From an uncultured Oscillospiraceae bacterium (lineage in GTDB: Bacteria > Bacillota > Clostridia > Oscillospirales > Oscillospiraceae), in assembly GCA_910584045.1 (NCBI GenBank), contig CAJTYO010000007.1, forward strand, positions 20,051 through 84,050: DNA of 64,000 bases, in the 5' to 3' direction. Under the pieces are notes generated by a model, which was not told where the DNA came from, did no database searches, and worked only from the letters and a program-made list of their open reading frames with translations. Numbering within the stretch: the stretch's first letter is position 1; the number at the start of each line of letters is the position of its first letter. This document shows positions 59,639 to 64,000 of the stretch, piece after piece. The position numbers were made by a program, and so were the translations under genes.

Positions 59639-60769
59639 TCATGTAGAGCAGGTAGGGCTTGCCCTCAGCGCGTTTCTTGTCCATAACTGGTAGACCGGGT
59701 CACCCTGGGGCATGGATTTCAGCAGGCCGTCCATCACAAGGAACAGCGTCCTGCGCAGCTCTGGCGGGCCGCTCTTGGAAGTGCGGACGCTCTTGGCTTC
59801 GCGCTCACCGGACTGGTTAGCGCCAGGGTCAACGCCGGCGAAAGCGGTGATAGAACTTCTATGGATGAACCGTGTCACGTCCCCGATTTCCGCCATGAGC
59901 TGCGGCCCGAGGGAATCCCCTACACCGTGCATCTCCATAACGGCAGGGAACTCCGGGAGCTGGGACGCCAGCTTCAGCATCTCAGCCTTGAGTTGTTCCA
60001 CGGTCTTGGAAACAGTATTGAGGGAATCAATGGTCTGCCGGATCAGCCGCTTGGTCAGATCGTCCTTTGGTATCATGGCAATCTGGTCTTTCGCTCCGGT
60101 ATAGATTTCGGCAGCTTTATCGCTGCTAAAATTGTAGCGGTTTCGCTTGCACCACTTGCGGTAACGCTCCGTGAAAGCGGCCTGGCTCATACCCCGAACA
60201 CGGTCTACGTGCCAAAAAGACGCGGCAAAGTCCACCCACTTCTGCGTCCCATTCTCACGGGCAGGGCTGCCGAACAGGGCGTTGACACCGGGATAGGTCT
60301 GTTCCAGGAGGGCGATGAGGTTGTTCTTCATCGCGGTTTTCATCTTGGAGTACAGAGCGTGCTGCCGGTTCAGCGTTTTCAGTTGGTAACGAATTGTGTC
60401 CATGGAAGCATATTGCCGCAGTTCCACCCAGTTGTCAAGACCGTATTTCGCAATTTTCCGAGAATCGGCCTTGTCCGTCTTGACCTTGCGCAGGGAGTTG
60501 TTCCAATAATCCTTAATGAGCTTCGGGTTCACCGCGCTGACATACAGCCCAGCATCGTGGAGGTACTGAGCCACTGGTTCATAGTACCGCCCGGTATGCT
60601 CCATGATCACCCGCGTCTCACTGTCCAGGCTTTTCAAGTAGTCTGCCAACTCCTTGAGTTCACTGCCGGTGTGACACACTGTAAGCGGTTTTGCCACCAC
60701 CTCGCCCAGAGGCCGCATAACCGATACCATGCTCTTCCCTTTGGAAATATCGATCCCCGCTGCGTTCAT
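59639..60769 (-). CDS. IS110 family transposase, C-terminus frameshifted
   Basis: 376 residues. N-terminal DEDD domain with Asp7 in AGIDISKGKS, Glu57 in VIMEHTGRYYEP, Asp99 and Asp102 in KTDKADSRK. The C-terminal Tnp_IS110 domain shows MEMHGVGDSLGPQLMAEIGDVTRF and ITAFAGVDPGANQSGEREAKS. At 59685-59686 one base appears missing: the other frame continues MDKKRAEGKPYLLYMTAG and FLRIYYSRVKE to a TAG at 59586-59588, which looks like the normal end. The start ATG overlaps a TGA of an upstream short frame. The element ends are not defined. Confidence 0.85.
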   Translation of the reverse strand: MNAAGIDISKGKSMVSVMRPLGEVVAKPLTVCHTGSELKELADYLKSLDSETRVIMEHTGRYYEPVAQYLHDAGLYVSAVNPKLIKDYWNNSLRKVKTDKADSRKIAKYGLDNWVELRQYASMDTIRYQLKTLNRQHALYSKMKTAMKNNLIALLEQTYPGVNALFGSPARENGTQKWVDFAASFWHVDRVRGMSQAAFTERYRKWCKRNRYNFSSDKAAEIYTGAKDQIAMIPKDDLTKRLIRQTIDSLNTVSKTVEQLKAEMLKLASQLPEFPAVMEMHGVGDSLGPQLMAEIGDVTRFIHRSSITAFAGVDPGANQSGEREAKSVRTSKSGPPELRRTLFLVMDGLLKSMPQGDPVYQLWTRNALRASPTCST

Positions 60770-60894
60770 TGTTCAACACTCCTAATCACTTTGTCTACCT
60801 CCTTTTTCTCACGGCTCAAAATGCCGTCAATGACATCGCCATTCAGTTTCCCGTCCTTATCCAGCTTGGTTATCATCCGTTCTATCACGTCTAT

Positions 60895-61026
60895 ATGGGC
60901 CTGAAAAATGCCTATTTCAGAATATCTGTTTCGCCTGTTTACTACATCGGTGCCGTGTGTGCGATTATGCTGCTGTTCCTGGTGGTGCGGCTTGCATTTC
61001 ACCGGGAGATTGGAAAGGAGGGGTGA
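60895..61026 (+). pseudogene. Truncated ABC-2 permease (C-terminal fragment)
   Basis: The frame YFRISVSPVYYIGAVCAIMLLFLVVRLAFHREIGKEG ends at a TGA (61024-61026), 3 bp before the next permease gene. It is a last membrane helix with a basic tail, as in ABC-2 permeases. Upstream it runs into the IS110-side sequence, so the rest of the gene was lost. Confidence 0.6.
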
Positions 61027-61029
61027 GGC

Positions 61030-62031
61030 GTGAAGGGATTAAAATATCAGCTGAAAAGTGTTTTGCGGGATAAATTCTGCCTGATGACGTTCTTGTTGCC
61101 CATCCTAATCGCCTTGGCATTGAATTTTATGGGCTCCATTGACTTGTCCAGCCTGGGAGAACTGCATTTTGGCGTACTGGAAAACGACCTGTCCCCGCAG
61201 ACAATCACATGGCTGGAGAGGTACGGCCCGGTAACGGCTTATGGGACACAGGAAGAACTGACCGCCGCCATCAAGGAACCGTCTACCAATGTAATTGGCG
61301 TGAAAACAGGCGGGGACAGTCTCCGAACAGCCATTGCCGGGGACGAGTTGGACATTTTTCAGCAGGCGGCGGCTACACTCCCGGCTCTCTATGAACAGCG
61401 GGCAGAAGCGGAGCTGGTGAATGTTTTGACGATGGAACGCCCTGACATTCTGGAAAGTTTTCAAGACATTTTCATCCCCGCCGTGCTGATCGTGGCTATG
61501 TTTATGGGCTGTACGTTCAATGCCATGAACATCATTTCCGAAAAAGAGGACGGCGTAGCTTTCATCAACGAAATCCTTCCTATGACACCCAGCCAGTACA
61601 TTTTTCAGAAAGTCGTAGTGGGCTTTCTCTTTGGCAGTCTGTCCTCTATTGTAACGGCGTGTATCTGTTTCCGCCTGTCCTGGCAGAATTTCGGGATGAT
61701 GCTAGCGCTGATTGTGCTGTCGTCCTTTGTGGCGGCGCTGATTGGCCTGTTTATCGGTAAGCTCTCCGAGGGGCTGATGATCGGCGTGGTCTATATCAAG
61801 ATCGTCATGCTGCTGTTCCTGGCAGTACCCATTTTATGCGGTCTGATTGGGGCGAGCGGGCTGTTGGCGGCCATTTGCAATCTCGTACCATCCCAGCCAG
61901 CCTTTGAGGGCATCATGGCACTGTCCGCCGGGAACATGGAAACGGCGGTAAAGGACGTTGGCATTCTGACTGTCCACTGTATTGTGTGGTTTACACTCTA
62001 TGTTTTGATTTCCACCCAGCGCAAAAAGTAA
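61030..62031 (+). CDS. ABC transporter permease (ABC-2 export type)
   Basis: 333 residues from a GTG with GGAGGGG upstream. A basic N-terminus and first helix (DKFCLMTFLLPILIALALNF), a large extracellular loop (about 35-155), then five helices in the second half (IFIPAVLIVAMFMGCTFNAMN, FLFGSLSSIVTACICF, LALIVLSSFVAALIGLFIG, VMLLFLAVPILCGLIGASGLLAAI and VHCIVWFTLYVLI). This resembles two-permease drug or bacteriocin exporters. Its partner permease is truncated and no ATPase gene is next to it, so the system is probably inactive here. Less GC-rich than the core genome. Confidence 0.82.
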   Translation: MKGLKYQLKSVLRDKFCLMTFLLPILIALALNFMGSIDLSSLGELHFGVLENDLSPQTITWLERYGPVTAYGTQEELTAAIKEPSTNVIGVKTGGDSLRTAIAGDELDIFQQAAATLPALYEQRAEAELVNVLTMERPDILESFQDIFIPAVLIVAMFMGCTFNAMNIISEKEDGVAFINEILPMTPSQYIFQKVVVGFLFGSLSSIVTACICFRLSWQNFGMMLALIVLSSFVAALIGLFIGKLSEGLMIGVVYIKIVMLLFLAVPILCGLIGASGLLAAICNLVPSQPAFEGIMALSAGNMETAVKDVGILTVHCIVWFTLYVLISTQRKK

Positions 62032-62429
62032 GCAGTTCAATAATTTGAAAATGTCTGCCAAGCGGCAGAAAAGAAAAAAACCGCTGCTGGGCAGATCAAT
62101 TTTCTGTATCCAAAAACTATTTCTATCGGCGGTTTTGACTATTCAAAGCCGTCGATTTTCTATGCTCAGTTAGCGGCAACCGGAGGATGCCGCCATGCGA
62201 TTACAGATAGATAGGCACTTGTCAAAAAAAGCCTGACACTTGCGACAGCGTCCCCTACCCATGTTTGCGAAAATAGTCGATTTCTGACGGCTCATGCTGT
62301 TATGCCTCGCGCCCGAACAGTTTTGTACTGTTCGGGCGCTTTTCTATATCCAGGCCAGCGATACCGGCCCCGCTGCCGCTCCCCGCCCCCTCCGTTCAGC
62401 CCCCAAAAATCTGAACGGAGGAAAGGACG
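62032..62429 (+). terminator. Intergenic region with terminator (arms 62309-62321 and 62327-62339)
   Basis: Perfect 13-bp stem GCGCCCGAACAGT / ACTGTTCGGGCGC followed by TTTT. A smaller CTGCC/GGCAG hairpin lies near 62058-62070. No gene was recognised between the permease and the next frame. Confidence 0.75.
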
Positions 62430-62960
62430 ATGGAAATTACCATCAACTACTATGGACAAGCCGTGTCCGTTTCTGTGGAGGTCTACGAGTATCTCACCCA
62501 GGCCGACCACAAAGCGGAGAACCTTGCCCATGAACAACGGCGGCATTGGGACGGACGCGAGTTTGACGAGTACATAATCAGCACTGAGGGCCGCTTGCCC
62601 TACTGCGCCACCCCGGAGGAATTGGTCTGCCAGCAGGAAACACTGGATGAAATTCTGGCTGTGTTGGCCCTCTGCACTCCCACCCAGCGGGAACGGTTCT
62701 TGCTCTATGCTCTGCATGATTTCAGCTATGCGGAGATTGCTAAGATGTGCGGTTGCTCAACTTGTCCTACTGATGGACAAAAAGTTGTCCCTATGACGGA
62801 CAGAAAACTGTCCCCTAATAACATGAGTAATAGTAACTTGAGAATTAGTAACTTGAGTGGAGTGAGTGAGCGCCCGCCAGCGCAGGGCCGTTATGAGAAT
62901 GTCTTTCTGACGGAGGCCGAGGTTGCCGAACTGCAAGCCGACTTCCCCACCGTCTGGTAG
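62430..62960 (+). pseudogene. Chimeric ORF: sigma-like N-terminus joined to replication-protein segment
   Basis: 176 residues. Residues 1-110 (MEITINYYGQAVSVSVEVYEYL, CTPTQRERFLLYALHDFSYAEIAKMCGCS) match the sigma-factor-like helix-turn-helix proteins of Clostridia integrative elements, but the final helix is missing. From about 62760 the frame switches to sequence typical of element replication initiators (GQKVVPMTDRKLSPNNMSNSN, YENVFLTEAEVAELQ). It ends at a TAG (62958-62960), after which the same frame continues. An internal deletion fused two genes. The start has a GGAGGAAAGGACG site. Confidence 0.75.
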
Positions 62961-63113
62961 GAGTACATCGAGCGATTGTCTGAATACATGGCCTCCACCG
63001 GCAAGACCTACAAGAGCCACGCCGCCACTATTCGCCGCTGGGCCAAGGAGGACAGGAGAAAGGGCAAGGGTGGCATATCCGACTATTCGTGCAAGGAGGG
63101 CGAGAGCCTATGA
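62760..63113 (+). pseudogene. Replication initiator (DnaD-like) C-terminal remnant with premature stop
   Basis: After the TAG at 62958 the frame reads EYIERLSEYMASTGKTYKSHA, then ATIRRWAKEDRRKGKGG, ending at TGA 63111-63113, which overlaps the ATG of the DnaC-like gene. This is the usual end of such initiators; a single base change (e.g. CAG to TAG) would explain the stop. Confidence 0.65.
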
Positions 63114-63967
63114 ACGATTTTGACAGCATCATCAAACGCATCACCGTGACCCGGCTGGAACCAGGGGACTATACCGGCGAGGACGGGCTTTTGTACTGCG
63201 GCAAGTGCCGCACTCCGAAACAGTTTCGCATGGAGGCCCCGCCGATGAAGGGCCGCTTGCTCCCCCACCCCTGCCGTTGTGAGCAGGAGAGGCTTGACCA
63301 GGAGGCGGAGGAACAGGAGGCCCGCCGTCACCGCCAGACCGTGGCCGACTTGAAACGCAAGGGCTTTACTGACCCCGCCATGAGGGAGTGGACGTTTGCC
63401 AATGACAACGGCAAATGCTCGCAGATGAAACATGCCCATTTCTATGTTGAGAACTGGACGGCCATGCAGGAGGGAAACATCGGCTATCTGCTGTGGGGAG
63501 GCGTGGGGACTGGCAAGAGCTACTTTGCGGGCTGTATTGCCAACGCTCTGATGGAGCAGGAAGTGGCCGTCCGCATGACGAACTTTGCCCTGATACTGAA
63601 CGACCTGACCGCCAGCTTTGAGGGCCGCAACTACTACATAGCCCGCCTCTGCCGCGCTCCGCTGCTGATTTTGGATGACTTCGGCATGGAGCGCGGGACG
63701 GAGTACGGTTTGGAACAGGTCTACAACGTGATTGACAGCCGTTACCGCAGCCGCAGGCCGCTGATCGTCACCACGAACTTGTCCCTTCAGGATTTGCAGC
63801 ACCCCCAGGACACCGCCCACGCCCGCATCTATGACCGCTTACTGGAAATGTGCGCCCCTATCCGTTTTTCCGGCGAGAATTTTCGTAAAGCCACAGCGCA
63901 GGACAAGCTGGCACGTCTGAAAAATCTGATGGAACCGCCCACCCACTCCCCTGCCGCAGATGACTAA
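63110..63967 (+). CDS. DnaC-like ATP-binding replication protein
   Basis: About 285 residues from the ATG at 63110 (AAGGAGGGCG upstream). An N-terminal zinc-finger-like part (LLYCGKCRTPKQFRM...HPCRCEQERL) with four cysteines, then a charged helix, and the AAA+ IstB/DnaC core: Walker A LLWGGVGTGKSYFAGCIANAL near 128, Walker B APLLILDDFGMERGTEYG and sensor IVTTNLSLQDL. It loads the replicative helicase for an integrative or plasmid-like element. It overlaps the decayed initiator's stop codon (ATGA). The remaining 33 bp of the window hold nothing recognisable. Confidence 0.92.
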   Translation: MNDFDSIIKRITVTRLEPGDYTGEDGLLYCGKCRTPKQFRMEAPPMKGRLLPHPCRCEQERLDQEAEEQEARRHRQTVADLKRKGFTDPAMREWTFANDNGKCSQMKHAHFYVENWTAMQEGNIGYLLWGGVGTGKSYFAGCIANALMEQEVAVRMTNFALILNDLTASFEGRNYYIARLCRAPLLILDDFGMERGTEYGLEQVYNVIDSRYRSRRPLIVTTNLSLQDLQHPQDTAHARIYDRLLEMCAPIRFSGENFRKATAQDKLARLKNLMEPPTHSPAADD

Positions 63968-64000
63968 TGGACAGGCAATTTCGCATAGGCTGTTGTGAAA

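Overview
The window comes from a high-GC Clostridia-type Firmicute, most likely a gut Oscillospiraceae of the Flavonifractor/Lawsonibacter/Oscillibacter kind. This is inferred, not searched: the core genes are GC-rich, have strong AGGAGG ribosome sites, T-box and c-di-GMP-I leaders, a type III glutamine synthetase, S-layer homology and stalk domain proteins, and a VPxTGD-anchored surface protein. The last 6 kb and a few small inserts are lower in GC and look acquired.

Layout. 1-4.1 kb (minus strand): a DUF1538 membrane protein cut by the window edge, a three-gene XRE-AbrB regulator/ABC-2 exporter operon, and an AI-2E family permease. 4.3-7.2 kb: a secreted S-layer homology protein, divergent from the permease through promoters that appear to share one -35 box. 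7.5-16.1 kb (minus): a seven-gene peptide operon (membrane dipeptidase, binding lipoprotein, DppB/C/D/F transporter, S15-type hydrolase) facing a divergent XRE-cupin regulator; two tandem 15-bp sites lie on the operon's predicted transcription start. 17.5-20.3 kb: hemW and a polysaccharide deacetylase. 20.6-24.7 kb: an asparagine-type T-box leader, asnB and glnN, a nitrogen amide pair. 25.2-27.4 kb: a hybrid sensor kinase. 28.0-37.0 kb: lipoprotein, PrsA-like foldase, two acetyltransferases, tcdA and trmO (two enzymes acting on the same t6A37 tRNA nucleotide), a DUF3810 protein and a Na/Pi cotransporter with a PhoU tail. 37.3-38.1 kb: an AT-richer lipoprotein of unknown function.

38.6-44.3 kb (minus): topoisomerase IV subunits with a secreted stalk-domain gene between them. 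44.4-48.0 kb: a probable 6S RNA and mfd. 48.2-52.1 kb: a long structured leader ending in a c-di-GMP-I riboswitch, then a large wall-anchored adhesin. 52.2-54.4 kb (minus): a carbohydrate-esterase-like hydrolase and galactokinase. 54.8-56.3 kb: a purine-type riboswitch with unusual P3/L3 and an ON-switch layout in front of guanine deaminase. 56.6-57.9 kb (minus): obg.

58-64 kb is a mobile-element zone: fragments of an IS1-like and an IS5-like transposase, tRNA-Arg(ACG), a frameshifted IS110 transposase lying against a truncated ABC permease, an intact ABC permease, and the remains of an integrative element's replication module (a sigma-like/replication-protein chimera with a premature stop, and an intact DnaC-like ATPase).

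No CRISPR array, rRNA or intact prophage was seen. The most interesting items are the guaD riboswitch, the tandem operator of the peptide operon, the layered adhesin leader with its SD-masking hairpin, the probable 6S RNA, the Asn T-box without an obvious U-tract, and the rearranged mobile region.
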